A DNA stretch of 64,000 bases from JACDAN01 sp963847235 (GTDB lineage: Bacteria > Actinomycetota > Thermoleophilia > Gaiellales > Gaiellaceae). The translations under genes and the position numbers were made by a program. The stretch lies in assembly GCA_963847235.1 (NCBI GenBank), contig CAWJYU010000025.1, positions 1 to 64,000 on the forward strand, read 5' to 3'. The first letter of the stretch is position 1. Each line of letters begins with the position of its first letter. The notes under the pieces are model-generated. The model saw only the letters and a program-made list of their open reading frames with translations, ran no database searches and had not been told where the DNA came from. Below, one piece after another: positions 1-8,113 of this stretch.

Positions 1-1068
1 GACGACCCGTCGCGCCCGAGGCGATTCGTCAAGATCGGCGCCTGGCTGCTGGGCGTCCTCGCCATCGTCATCGTGCTGCGGCTCCTCGGCGTCGACGTCG
101 TCGGCTGGCTCGAGAGCGTCTGGGACGCTCTGACGGACATCGGGCTCGGCTACCTTCTCGCCGGCTGGGCGGTGCAGACGATCCAGACGACGCTCACGGC
201 GGTCGGTTGGTACTACATCCTCCGCGCCGGGTTCCCGCACGCGCCGCTGACTTATCTCCAGGTGCTCGCGGCGTACGCGATCGGAATCGCGCTGAACGGG
301 TTCCTCCCAGCCAACATCGGCACCTTCGTGATGCTGCTGATGTTCGTCGCGATGATTCCGGGCGCGAACTTCCCGGGCGTGCTCGGGGGCATGGTCGTCC
401 AGAAGATCTTCTTCACCGCCGCCGGCACATTCGTCTACCTCTATCTCTTCCTCTCCGTGCCGGGATCGTTCGAGCTCCAGCTCGGGTTCCCGCACGACCA
501 TCCGGGCCTGACGGTGCTGATCCTCGCCGGCGGTGCGTTCCTGCTCTTCCTGCTCGTACGCGTCTTCTGGCGGAAGCTTCAGGGCATCTGGGTGAAGGCG
601 AAGCACGGCGGCGCGATCCTCGCCCGGCCACGCGACTACGTCCTCAAGGTGCTCCTTCCGTCGTTCGGAGCCTGGCTTGCGAAGCTCGGCGTGACCGCGA
701 TCTTCCTCGCCGGCTACGGGATTCCGGTCACGTTCCACTCGGTCATGTCCGTGATCGGGGGCAACTCGCTCGCGAACACGGTCTCGGCGACGCCCGGCGG
801 CGTCGGCATCAACCAGGCGGTCAACGGCATTGCGCTCCAGGACGTCACCGATTCGGCGACGGCGACCGCGTACTCGCTCGGCCAGCAGCTCGCGATCACG
901 GCGTGGAACATCGTGTTCGCGATGGTGCTCCTCGTCTGGGCGTTCGGCTGGACCGGCGGCAAGCTGCTCGTGCAGGAGTCGTACGAGGACGCGAAGGTCA
1001 AGGTTTCGGAGCAGAAGGAGCAGCGAGCCGCGAAGAAGGAGGCCAAGCGGAGCGGCGCGGATGCCTGA
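1..1068 (+). CDS. Flippase-like integral membrane protein (LPG synthase TM / UPF0104 family), 5' truncated
   Basis: The frame is open from base 1, so the true start lies before the window. The visible part begins with a basic stretch and a hydrophobic helix, and an internal GTG at 73 is not needed as a start. About seven or eight membrane segments follow. The conserved stretch with SATPGGVGINQ near residue 265 is typical of the lysylphosphatidylglycerol synthase/flippase membrane domain (PF03706). No C-terminal aminoacyl-transfer domain is present; the protein ends in a charged Lys/Glu-rich tail. Proteins of this type are thought to move lipids across the membrane or modify them, but the substrate here is unknown. 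Its stop overlaps the start of the phosphodiesterase gene by 8 bp, suggesting one operon. A second member of the family lies at 6311-7354. Confidence 0.85.
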   Translation, partial: DDPSRPRRFVKIGAWLLGVLAIVIVLRLLGVDVVGWLESVWDALTDIGLGYLLAGWAVQTIQTTLTAVGWYYILRAGFPHAPLTYLQVLAAYAIGIALNGFLPANIGTFVMLLMFVAMIPGANFPGVLGGMVVQKIFFTAAGTFVYLYLFLSVPGSFELQLGFPHDHPGLTVLILAGGAFLLFLLVRVFWRKLQGIWVKAKHGGAILARPRDYVLKVLLPSFGAWLAKLGVTAIFLAGYGIPVTFHSVMSVIGGNSLANTVSATPGGVGINQAVNGIALQDVTDSATATAYSLGQQLAITAWNIVFAMVLLVWAFGWTGGKLLVQESYEDAKVKVSEQKEQRAAKKEAKRSGADA

Positions 1069-3070
1069 GTACGGCCAGGCGGTGACCTGGACGCCGGAGC
1101 GGCCGCGGCTCAAACCGGTCCGGCTGGTGCTCTCGTGGTTCTTCACAGCGTTTTCGCTCTGGGTCGCGGCGCTCGTCCTTCCCGGCGTCGACATCGCCGA
1201 CACCCGCGGTGCGTTCGTGATGGCCGCCTGCGTCGCGGTCTTGAACGCCGTCCTTCCGCCGCTGGTCGCGGCGCTCCGGCTCCCGTTCACCGTCGGCCTG
1301 GGCTTCGTGCTCGTGCTCGTCCTGAACGCGCTCGTGCTCCAGGTCTCGAGCGACATCGTCGAGTCGTACACGGTCGACAACTTCGGCTGGGCGCTGCTCG
1401 CCGCACTGCTCGTCTCAGCGGTCAGCGTCGTGCTCGAGGTCGTCTTCGGGGCGAACGACGACCACACGTATTCGCTGGCCGTCGTGCGCCGTGTGGCGCG
1501 CCGCCAGGGCGGCGGCGAGCGGACGGACGTCCCGGGCATCGTCTACCTCGAGATCGACGGGCTGGCCCTGCCCGTTCTGCGCCGGGCGATGCGCGACGGG
1601 AACGCGCCGAACATGGCCCGCTGGCTCGCCGAGAGCACGCACAGCCTCGCGGAGTGGGAGACGGACCTCTCGTCGCAGACAGGCGCGAGCCAGGCCGGGA
1701 TCCTGCTCGGCTCGAACGAGGAGATTCCGGCCTTCCGTTGGGTCGAGAAGGAGACCGCGACGGTCGTCGCCTGCTCTGCGCCGGACGACTGTGCACGGAT
1801 CGAGCAGGCCCGGTTGGAGGGCAATACCGGTCTGCTCGCGGACGGCGGCTCGAGCCGCGGCAATCTGCTCTCCGGCGGCGCCGACGAGGTGATCCTCACC
1901 GTCAGCCGCATCGAGGCGGAGAAGAAGGCGAACGCGGGCTACCGCGCGTTCTTCGCCAACGGCTTCAACGTGACGAGGTCGCTCGTCCTGTTCGGCTGGG
2001 AGGTGATCCTCGAGTGGGTCGCGGCCAACCGGGCGTCGCGGCGCGACGTTCGACCGCGCGGTCACCGCGGCGGGCTCTACCCGTTCATACGCGCGACCAT
2101 GTGCGTCGTCGTCCGTGACTTGATCGTGTACGGCGTCCTGACCGACATGATGCGCGGCCGGCCCGCCGTCTACGCCACGTTCTCGAGCTACGACGAGGTC
2201 GCGCACCATTCCGGGCTCGAGCGGGCCGACACGCTCGAGGCCCTGCGCAAGGTCGACCAGCAGTTCGGGCAGATCGACCAGGCCCGTCGGTTCGCGCCTC
2301 GCCCGTACGCGATCGTCGTCCTCTCGGACCACGGACAGACCCAGGGTGCGACCTTCAAGCAGCGGAACGGCTACGGGCTGGATGAGCTCGTTGCCCGTTC
2401 GCTCGAGAGCGGCAGGGTGGAGGAGCTGGCCGGCGGCGACGAGCAGCGGGCGATGGTCGGCCACGCGATCGGCGAGGCGACGGGGGCAAAGGCGGACAAG
2501 AAGAAGCGGTCGAAGACGGACGTGTCGGACCGCGAGGTCGTCGTGCTGGGCTCGGGGAACCTCGGCCTCGTCTACCTGATGGAGGAGCGCCGCCGGCTGA
2601 CGCTGGAGGAGATCGAGCAGCGGCATCCGCGCCTCGTGCAGGCGCTCCGGGCCCATCCGCATGTGGGCTGGATCCTCGTCCGCTCGAGCGAGCACGGCGC
2701 GGTTGCCCTGGGCGGCGGCGGCATCAACTACCTCTCGGAGGGCCGGATCGAAGGCGAGGATCCGCTGGCGAACTTCTCGCCGAACGCCGCACGGCACCTG
2801 CTGCGCACCGACGGGTTCTCGAACGTCGCCGACATCATGGTCGGGAGCTTCTTCGAGCCGAAGCTCGAGGAGGGCTGCGCGTTCGAGGAGCTGATCTCGT
2901 TCCACGGCGGGCTCGGCGGGCCGCAGACGCGGGCGTTCATCCTCCATCCCGTCGAGCTCCAGCTTCCCGAGGAGCCGCTCGTGGGGGCGGCAGCGGTCCA
3001 CCAGGTGCTCGCCCGGTGGCGGCAGCAGCTGCACGGGGTCGAGCGCAGCGGCGAGCTCGCCGCCAGATGA
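1061..3070 (+). CDS. Holin-like membrane domain fused to alkaline-phosphatase-superfamily phosphodiesterase
   Basis: This is a 669-residue protein. The first ~150 residues hold four hydrophobic helices of the mycobacterial 4-TMS holin type (PF04020). The rest is a type I phosphodiesterase/nucleotide pyrophosphatase-like fold: VYLEIDGLALPVLRRAM near residue 165 for the first metal site, ATFSSYDEVAHHSG near 370, VVLSDHGQTQG near 420 and ISFHGGLGGPQ near 620. The active site is probably tethered to the membrane and acts on a phosphodiester or phospholipid headgroup, but the substrate is not known. The ATG at 1061 lies inside the 3' end of the upstream flippase-like gene, and its stop overlaps the next ATG (ATGA at 3067), so these genes are probably co-translated. 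A role in envelope lipid turnover is inference from domains and neighbours. Confidence 0.8.
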   Translation: MPEYGQAVTWTPERPRLKPVRLVLSWFFTAFSLWVAALVLPGVDIADTRGAFVMAACVAVLNAVLPPLVAALRLPFTVGLGFVLVLVLNALVLQVSSDIVESYTVDNFGWALLAALLVSAVSVVLEVVFGANDDHTYSLAVVRRVARRQGGGERTDVPGIVYLEIDGLALPVLRRAMRDGNAPNMARWLAESTHSLAEWETDLSSQTGASQAGILLGSNEEIPAFRWVEKETATVVACSAPDDCARIEQARLEGNTGLLADGGSSRGNLLSGGADEVILTVSRIEAEKKANAGYRAFFANGFNVTRSLVLFGWEVILEWVAANRASRRDVRPRGHRGGLYPFIRATMCVVVRDLIVYGVLTDMMRGRPAVYATFSSYDEVAHHSGLERADTLEALRKVDQQFGQIDQARRFAPRPYAIVVLSDHGQTQGATFKQRNGYGLDELVARSLESGRVEELAGGDEQRAMVGHAIGEATGAKADKKKRSKTDVSDREVVVLGSGNLGLVYLMEERRRLTLEEIEQRHPRLVQALRAHPHVGWILVRSSEHGAVALGGGGINYLSEGRIEGEDPLANFSPNAARHLLRTDGFSNVADIMVGSFFEPKLEEGCAFEELISFHGGLGGPQTRAFILHPVELQLPEEPLVGAAAVHQVLARWRQQLHGVERSGELAAR

Positions 3071-3891
3071 ACCTCGTCTGGGGCCTGCTGATCATCGTCG
3101 CGGTCGCGGCACTCGCCGTCGGCGCGATGCTGCTCGTCAGGAGGCGTGCTCCGGAGGGGAGCTACTTCGCCGACGGCGATCGAGCCTCAGGCGTCTTCGG
3201 CGTACTGGCGACCGGTTTCTCCGTGCTCCTCGGGTTCGTCGTCTTCCTCGCGTTCGCGAGCTACGACCAGTCCCGCGCGGGCGCCGAGGAGGAGGCACTC
3301 GTCCTCGGGCAGCAGGTGCAGACGGCCCAGTTCTTGCCTCAGGCAGTCGCGGCCGAGCTGACCGGCGAGCTCATCTGCTACGGCCGGTCGGTGGTCCACA
3401 TCGAGTGGCCCCGCACGGAGGAGGGCACGCAGGGCGACGAGATCAACCCCTGGGGCGTCGAGCTCTTCCGCACCGTGCAGCCGACTCGAGCCGCGGACGC
3501 CTCGCGAGGAGGCGGCCTACGACAAGTGGTTGGACCAGACCTCGGAGCGTGAGGCCGCCCGGATCGACCGAATCCACGGAGCGGTCGGTGTCATTCCGAC
3601 GCCGCTCTGGGTCGTGCTGATTTTCCTCGCCGGTGTGATCTTCGTCTACATGCTGTTCTTCGCCGACAGCGGCGAGCGCGCCGTGACGCAGGCCCTGCTG
3701 ATGGGGAGCGTGGCATCGGTGGTCGTCGGACTGCTCCTGCTCATTCGCTTCCTCGACCATCCGTTCAACGATGGCGTTGGAGGGGTGCGGCCCGCCGCGA
3801 TGGAGCGCACGCTGGTCATCATCGACGAGGCCGTCGCTGCGACCGGCATCCGTGTCCAGATCCCGTGCGATACCGACGAGGATCCCGTCAC
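3067..3891 (+). CDS. DUF4239 (bestrophin-like) membrane protein, frame broken near 3480
   Basis: The start is ATG at 3067 in an ATGA overlap with the upstream stop. The N-terminus has two strong membrane helices (residues 2-24 and 40-65), then a soluble segment through NPWGVELFRT. After about base 3480 the family-like sequence continues in another frame: EEAAYDKWLDQTSEREAARIDRIHGAVG, read in short pieces, followed by two more helices and RFLDHPF with a tail ending near PCDTDED. That four-helix arrangement is the DUF4239 pattern. A single-base indel near 3475-3485 explains the break; sequencing error is as likely as mutation. Function of the family is unknown; bestrophin-like channel activity is only a fold-level analogy. 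The frame then runs without a stop into the next protein. Confidence 0.6.
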
Positions 3892-4526
3892 GTGGACCGA
3901 CGCGGGCAAGCGGGACTGGATCGAGGTCGGCGCGATGATCCTGCTCGCGTCTGCGGCCGTCGCGACCGCCTGGAGCAGCTACCAGGCCACGCGCTGGAAC
4001 GGTGAGCAGGCGAAGACCTCGAGCCGCGTGAACAAGACCAGGATCGACGCAGCCCGCGCCTCGGACCGCGCGAACGCCCTGACGCAGGTCGACATCGCGA
4101 CGTTCATCCAGTGGGTCGACGCCTACGCCCAGGACGACACCGAGCTGGCGACCTTCTACCGCACGCGCTTCCGCGACGAGTTCAAGCCGGCGTTCGACGC
4201 CTGGATCGCGACGCGGCCGCTCCAGTCCAGCGGCGCGGCGCCCACTCCTTTCGCCCTCCCCGAGTACCGGCTCGCCTCGGCGGCGGAAGCCGCTCGGCTC
4301 GACGGACAGGCCGAGGTGCTCGCGGCCACCGTGCGGCGGGACATCCAGCGGGCGTCGAACTACGTGCTCGCGGTCGTCCTCTTCGCCGTGGCGCTGTTCT
4401 TCGCCGGCATGAGCACCAAGCTCGGCACGCCCGGCCTCCGCACGGCGATGCTGACGATCGGGTGGGTCGTGTTCGTCGGCGCGGCCGATCTGGATCGTGA
4501 CCTCGCCGGTCAGCGTCGGGGTCTAG
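3892..4526 (+). CDS. Conserved two-helix membrane protein of unknown function, frame broken near 4488
   Basis: The segment DWIEVGAMILLASAAVATAW begins a helix, followed by SSYQATRWNGEQ, a long helical soluble region with TQVDIATFIQWVDAYA, and a second membrane helix near the end. Genes of this look commonly sit directly behind DUF4239 genes. No clean start exists: the reading frame is continuous with the DUF4239 gene, the first in-frame ATG is at 3935, and a GTG at 3892 is in another frame. Another frame change near 4485-4490 restores a natural ending (IWIVTSPVSVGV, stop 4524-4526); without it the frame would run through the antisense of the next gene. The product could be a fusion to DUF4239 or a separate protein hidden by indels. 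Confidence 0.5.
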
Positions 4527-4531
4527 GCCCC

Positions 4532-5053
4532 CTAGTTCGTCTGGAGCTCGTTGCAGGAGTCGGCCTCCTCGAAGGCCGTCCTCAGCTCGCCGCCCGCGTC
4601 GAGCCCTTCGAGCTCGGTGAGGGTGGTCGAGATCTGCTGGCCCATCGCCGTGAACGACGCGCTGATCGCCGAGACGGCCTCGCTCAGGTTCCCGATCGAC
4701 GCGCCCTCCGCCGTCTCCTTGACCTTCTCCACCTCGGCGTTCAGAGAGTCCGAGAGCTCGTCGGCGGACTGTTCGGCCTGCTGCCCGGCCTCGAGGTCCG
4801 GCGTCTCCAGGCCCTCGACGTCGTCGACGAGCTGTTGGGTCGCCTCGCCCACGTCGTCCACGGCCGCTTCGAGCGACTCCCGCGACGGCTCCTGGGTCAC
4901 GGATTCGGCCGCGGAGGTGATCGAAGACGTCCAGTCACCCAGGGCCGTGCAGAGATCGTCGGCCCACTCGCTCGCGCTCGGCGGGCCGCCGTCGCCGCCG
5001 CAGCCGGCCACCAGGGCGGCGGCCAGCAGCGGGACGATGAACGCGCGGCGCAC
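4532..5053 (-). CDS. Putative lipoprotein with coiled-coil-like body
   Basis: This 173-residue protein starts at GTG 5053. It has a short basic N-terminus, a hydrophobic stretch and the lipobox LVAGC, with Cys18 as the probable lipidation site, followed by a Gly/Asp linker. The body is acidic and rich in Ser, Thr, Glu and Ala with heptad-like helices, and two further Cys residues (DDLCTAL near 35 and the near-terminal DSCNEL) could form a disulfide. I do not recognise a named family. It should be anchored to the outer face of the membrane. It is last in a minus-strand run with the SHOCT, DUF6325 and PLDc_N genes and converges on the broken gene ending at 4526. Confidence 0.75.
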   Translation of the reverse strand: MRRAFIVPLLAAALVAGCGGDGGPPSASEWADDLCTALGDWTSSITSAAESVTQEPSRESLEAAVDDVGEATQQLVDDVEGLETPDLEAGQQAEQSADELSDSLNAEVEKVKETAEGASIGNLSEAVSAISASFTAMGQQISTTLTELEGLDAGGELRTAFEEADSCNELQTN

Positions 5054-5061
5054 TCGTGCTC

Positions 5062-5349
5062 CTAGATCCCGAGGATCTGCTTCTTCTTGGCCTGGAACTC
5101 CTCGTCGGTGAGGATCCCCTGCGCCTTGAGCTGTGCGAGCTGCTCGATCTCGGCGGTGTAGTCGGGCTCGGCGGGTGCGTCGTACTGCAGCGGCTCGGTC
5201 ACCTGCTGCACGTACTGCTGATCCTGGTCGGCGTACTTGTTCTGCTGCCGGCGTTGGACGCGTCCGGAGACGGCCGTGGCGGTGCCGGCGACGACTGCGG
5301 TTCTCGCTGCCATGCCGACCAGCCCGGGACCTCTACGACCCAAAGGCAT
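5062..5349 (-). CDS. Small SHOCT-domain protein
   Basis: This is a 95-residue protein starting at ATG 5349. The N-terminal ~30 residues are basic and Gly/Ala-rich with a weak hydrophobic stretch (GLVGMAARTAVVAGTATAVS). A Gln/Tyr-rich linker follows, then a C-terminal SHOCT helix pair: IEQLAQLKAQGILTDEEFQA, ending KKKQILGI. SHOCT (short C-terminal domain) modules are found at the ends of many bacterial membrane and stress proteins and are thought to mediate oligomerisation. The SHOCT segment resembles the one ending the gene at 5820-6234. It lies between the lipoprotein gene and the DUF6325 gene with short spacers, consistent with one transcript. The frame is open further upstream, but that extension is antisense-like and lacks family features. 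Confidence 0.8.
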   Translation of the reverse strand: MPLGRRGPGLVGMAARTAVVAGTATAVSGRVQRRQQNKYADQDQQYVQQVTEPLQYDAPAEPDYTAEIEQLAQLKAQGILTDEEFQAKKKQILGI

Positions 5350-5363
5350 CTCGTACCTCCTCG

Positions 5364-5795
5364 TTAGGCGTTGGCCAGCGCCGCGTCGCGCGCGGCCTGG
5401 ACGACTTCGTGTGGGAGCCGCTCGAAGTCGAGCACCTCGCCCCCGGCGTTGCGGATCGCCTGCGCGACGTCCCTCGCCCACAGGTTCTCCCAGACGAGCA
5501 GGGCGGCGGACGAGTTCGGCTCCAGCTCCTCGCCGGCGGCCTGGAGGTCTTCCTCGTTGAAGAGGCCGTTCACCTCGACGCCCATGTTCTCGAAGCCCTG
5601 CCTGACCTCGGGATCGATGTCGGTCAGCTCGAACGCGCCGATGTTGCCGTCCGCGTCCTTGGCGACGAAGGCGAGGTCGATGATTCGGATCGTTCCCTTC
5701 TCCACGAGGTCCGCAAGCGCCGGCGCGATCTCGCCCTTGAACTGGTTCCCGGGGAAGGCCACGATCAGGTAGTCGACAGGTGCAAGCTCGGTCAT
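5364..5795 (-). CDS. DUF6325 family protein
   Basis: This 143-residue soluble, acidic protein begins MTELAPVDYLIVAFPGNQF and ends in an Ala-rich helix. The pattern PVDYLIVAFPG, then IRIIDLAFVAKDADG and GAFELTDIDPEV, is that of DUF6325 (related to the DUF1269 membrane-associated group but without its glycine-rich hairpin). Family function is unknown; members often sit beside SHOCT proteins, as here. The upstream spacer contains a good ribosome site (gagag, minus strand) about 8 nt before the ATG at 5795. It is one of four small minus-strand genes between 4532 and 6234 that look like a single operon. Confidence 0.8.
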   Translation of the reverse strand: MTELAPVDYLIVAFPGNQFKGEIAPALADLVEKGTIRIIDLAFVAKDADGNIGAFELTDIDPEVRQGFENMGVEVNGLFNEEDLQAAGEELEPNSSAALLVWENLWARDVAQAIRNAGGEVLDFERLPHEVVQAARDAALANA

Positions 5796-5819
5796 GCGTG
5801 CTCTCCTCTCGGCGTCGCC

Positions 5820-6234
5820 TCACGCGAGCGCCTTGGCCTTGATCGCGTCGAACTCCGCCTGCGTGATCGCGCCGGAGTCGAGCAGCTGCTTCGCCTTGTC
5901 GATCTCGGCGGCGGCGCCACCGCTCCCGGCGGTCTCACGGACGTAGTCGTCCATTTGCGCCCGATCGTCGTCGCGCTCGCTCCAGGTTCCGCTCCGCCAT
6001 GCCGTCGCTGTTCGAAAGCACGTAGGCGAGAACGCCGATGAAGGGCACGAAGAGGATGAAGATGAGCCAGATCGTCTTCTTCCCGCCGCCGATGTCACGG
6101 CGCCGGAAGACGTCGCCGATGATCACGATCAGCAGCCAGAACCACATCACCCACAGGAAGAAGATGAGCAGGGTCCACAAGATGTCGAGGAACGGGTAGT
6201 CGGCAGCAAAGAGCGTGCTCAAGATCGTGCTCAC
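5820..6234 (-). CDS. PLDc_N-like membrane protein with C-terminal SHOCT domain, frame broken near 5965
   Basis: Translation starts at GTG 6234 behind the ribosome site ggagga. The first ~80 residues carry two membrane helices and FVPFIGVLAYVL, the pattern of the phospholipase-D-nuclease N-terminal domain (PF13396), which is a membrane anchor without catalytic residues. Near 5955-5985 the frame changes and the natural continuation is RDDDRAQMDDYVRETAGS, then the SHOCT helices IDKAKQLLDSGAITQAEFDA, ending at 5820. Together this is the common PLDc_N-SHOCT architecture of about 130 residues. A one-base indel is the simplest explanation. It is the promoter-proximal gene of the minus-strand cluster with DUF6325, SHOCT and lipoprotein genes. 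Confidence 0.65.
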
Positions 6235-6310
6235 GTAGTCCTCCTAGTGTTCGGGGGCTTCGAGATTTACGCGCCCAGAGCCGGGGTTCATCATGCGATC
6301 GGGATGAAGC

Positions 6311-7354
6311 CTAAACCGCGGCCTGGGCGGCGCGCTTCAATGACGGCGCCGCCAGGAGGCCGACGACGATGGTCGGCACCATCGTCAGGAAGCGGTAGAC
6401 GAGCACGGCGGCGACAACACCTGCATTCGAGCCGCCGAAGCCGACGAGCGACGCCGTGAGACTGAGCTCGACGACGCCTATCCCTCCAGGCGTGATCGGA
6501 ATCGTCCCGAGCAGTCGGGCCAGCGACCAGGCGGCGAACGCCTCGATCACGGTGACCTCGGATCCAGGAACGTCGAAGGCGCGGAGCGAGACCAGCAGGA
6601 CGAGGAAGACGGTGAGCGTGCCCCCGTAGGTCGCGAGCGTCAGGACGTGCCAGCGCCGCCGGAGCAGGTCGACGGCCTCGTGACGGAACCGCTCGAAGCT
6701 CTCACCGCCCCAGGCGACCGGTCCGCGGCCGAACTTGCCCAGGGCCCAGTCGGCGAGCTGTGCCGCGAGGTCGCCGATGCCCGACGCCGCCCGGTTGCTC
6801 GCCAGCACCGCGGCCAGCGCAGCGACGGCGACGCCCAGCACCGCCGCGCCGACGAACGCCGCAGTGGCGAGCACCGCCGAGCTGCTGCCCTCGACTGCGA
6901 GCAGGAAGACGGCGAGGACCGGGTAGGAGAGGTTCGCGAACTGGTTCCAGAGGCTCACGAGCGTGACGGCGCGGCCGATGTCGCTGCCCCGAAACCCCCA
7001 GCGCCGAAGAATCCCGTACGAGGTGGCGATCCCGACCGCCGCTCCACCGGGCACGACGAGCGACAGCGCCGTCGAGACCTGCGTGAGCACGAATGCCGCT
7101 CGGTACCGGAGCCCCGGGAGTGCGGCCTGCCAGGGCGGCGCGAAGGTGGCCAGATTGAGCAGGGTCACGGTAATGAGTGCTGCGATCCACTCCCACGAGA
7201 GCCCCTTGATGACGGCCCAGACGTCCCGGTAGTCGGCGATCTTTGGCAGGAAGTAGGCGAACGTCGCGAGCGCGAATACCGCGCCCACCACACCGAGGAT
7301 GACCCGCTTTGGGGGGCGGCGGCGGCGCGGCTGCTGGAGCGTGACGTCCGTCAA
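6311..7354 (-). CDS. Flippase-like integral membrane protein (LPG synthase TM / UPF0104 family)
   Basis: Starting at TTG 7354 (ribosome site ggggaga just upstream) gives 347 residues beginning MTDVTLQQPRRRRPPKR, a basic cytoplasmic start followed by about eight membrane helices. The hallmark segments are LSLVVPGGAAVGIATSYGIL near residue 90 and GTIPITPGGIGVVELSLT near 290, both typical of PF03706. An ATG at 7414 or a start at 7525 would add a poorly conserved N-terminus and is less likely. Members flip or modify membrane lipids, but the substrate is not predictable here. It is transcribed opposite to the DUF7144 gene at 7527, so 7355-7526 should hold divergent promoters. It is a distant relative of the gene at 1-1068. 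Confidence 0.85.
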   Translation of the reverse strand: MTDVTLQQPRRRRPPKRVILGVVGAVFALATFAYFLPKIADYRDVWAVIKGLSWEWIAALITVTLLNLATFAPPWQAALPGLRYRAAFVLTQVSTALSLVVPGGAAVGIATSYGILRRWGFRGSDIGRAVTLVSLWNQFANLSYPVLAVFLLAVEGSSSAVLATAAFVGAAVLGVAVAALAAVLASNRAASGIGDLAAQLADWALGKFGRGPVAWGGESFERFRHEAVDLLRRRWHVLTLATYGGTLTVFLVLLVSLRAFDVPGSEVTVIEAFAAWSLARLLGTIPITPGGIGVVELSLTASLVGFGGSNAGVVAAVLVYRFLTMVPTIVVGLLAAPSLKRAAQAAV

Positions 7355-7526
7355 CGTTTCTCCCCGCGCGCCGTCAAACCCGTCTCCTCGAAAATCTCCC
7401 GCTGCCTCCCACATCCCGATCCTCGCGGATCGGTCGGCGGGCGCTTCATTCCGAGAGGACGATTTTGGGCCGGAGAACGTCTCTTTGCGTCGAACTGGGC
7501 CTCCGTCGACCCGAAAGGAGTGCACC

Positions 7527-7943
7527 GTGAGTCAGTACGACACCAGGACCGACGCCCCTGAGATGTCCGGTTGGGCCGTCGGAGGGATCACTTTCGCAGG
7601 CGTGATGATGATCCTGATCGGATGCTTCCAGACGATCGCCGGTCTCGTCGCGATCATCGACGACAGCTTCTACGTCGTCACGCAGAACTACACGTTCGAC
7701 ATCGACACCACCGCCTGGGGCTGGATCCACCTGCTCCTCGGGATCCTGATCCTGCTCTCTGGCATCTACCTCTTCCGCGGCGCGGCGTGGGCGGCGGTGA
7801 CTGCAGTCGTGCTCGCCGGCCTTGCCGCGATCGCGAACTTCTTCTTCATTCCGTACTACCCGTTCTGGTCGCTGCTGTTGATTGCGATGTGCGTCTGGGT
7901 GATCTGGGCGCTGACCCGGCCGGGGGCGGTGCGGGTGACCTAA
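7527..7943 (+). CDS. DUF7144 family four-helix membrane protein
   Basis: This is a 138-residue protein starting at GTG 7527, six bases after a strong ribosome site (aaaggag, 7514-7520). Four hydrophobic helices are evident (about residues 18-40, 58-80, 86-106 and 112-130), with the conserved GWAVGGITFAGVMMILIG start, the ITFAG/FQTIAGL stretch and the WGWIHLLLGILILLSG second helix, as in DUF7144 (formerly grouped with DUF2637-like proteins). Function is unknown; the family is abundant in Actinobacteria. It stands alone, followed at once by an intrinsic terminator at 7951-7993. Confidence 0.8.
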   Translation: MSQYDTRTDAPEMSGWAVGGITFAGVMMILIGCFQTIAGLVAIIDDSFYVVTQNYTFDIDTTAWGWIHLLLGILILLSGIYLFRGAAWAAVTAVVLAGLAAIANFFFIPYYPFWSLLLIAMCVWVIWALTRPGAVRVT

Positions 7944-7950
7944 CCCACGT

Positions 7951-7993
7951 AAGGGGGACTGGGAGGGAGTTCTCCCGCCGCCTGGTCCCCCTT
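7951..7993 (+). terminator. Intrinsic terminator-like hairpin after the DUF7144 gene
   Basis: The nine-base arms AAGGGGGAC and GTCCCCCTT (ends 7951 and 7993) enclose a GC-rich loop that can itself pair (gggag/ctccc). It starts eight bases after the stop codon. The T-tract is short, so termination efficiency cannot be judged. Confidence 0.65.
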
Positions 7994-8024
7994 CGGCGGG
8001 CGTAAAAGGTCCAGCGCTCGCCCC

Positions 8025-8089
8025 TGATCGGTTGCATCGTCCCGTCGAATTCGGCAGGTCGATCACCCTGTCGGGACGATGCCCGATTC
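8025..8089. promoter_or_regulatory. Long imperfect palindrome upstream of the FGE gene
   Basis: The arms gcatcgtcccg (8034-8044) and cgggacgatgc (8072-8082) are perfect reverse complements. Pairing extends outward, with a small bulge, through gatcgg and ccgattc. It lies 25-90 bases before the FGE start at 8114 and could be an operator or a leader hairpin. The intervening 27 bases contain no obvious second stem. Regulation of the FGE gene is inference. Confidence 0.45.
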
Positions 8090-8113
8090 CGCCGTATCAG
8101 CGAGATTGGTGCG

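Noticed and set aside
5133..6041. Long open frames on the plus strand opposite the SHOCT/DUF6325 genes
   Set aside because: They are antisense shadows caused by high GC content: no family motifs, Arg-rich low-complexity translation, and the minus-strand frames carry clear domains.
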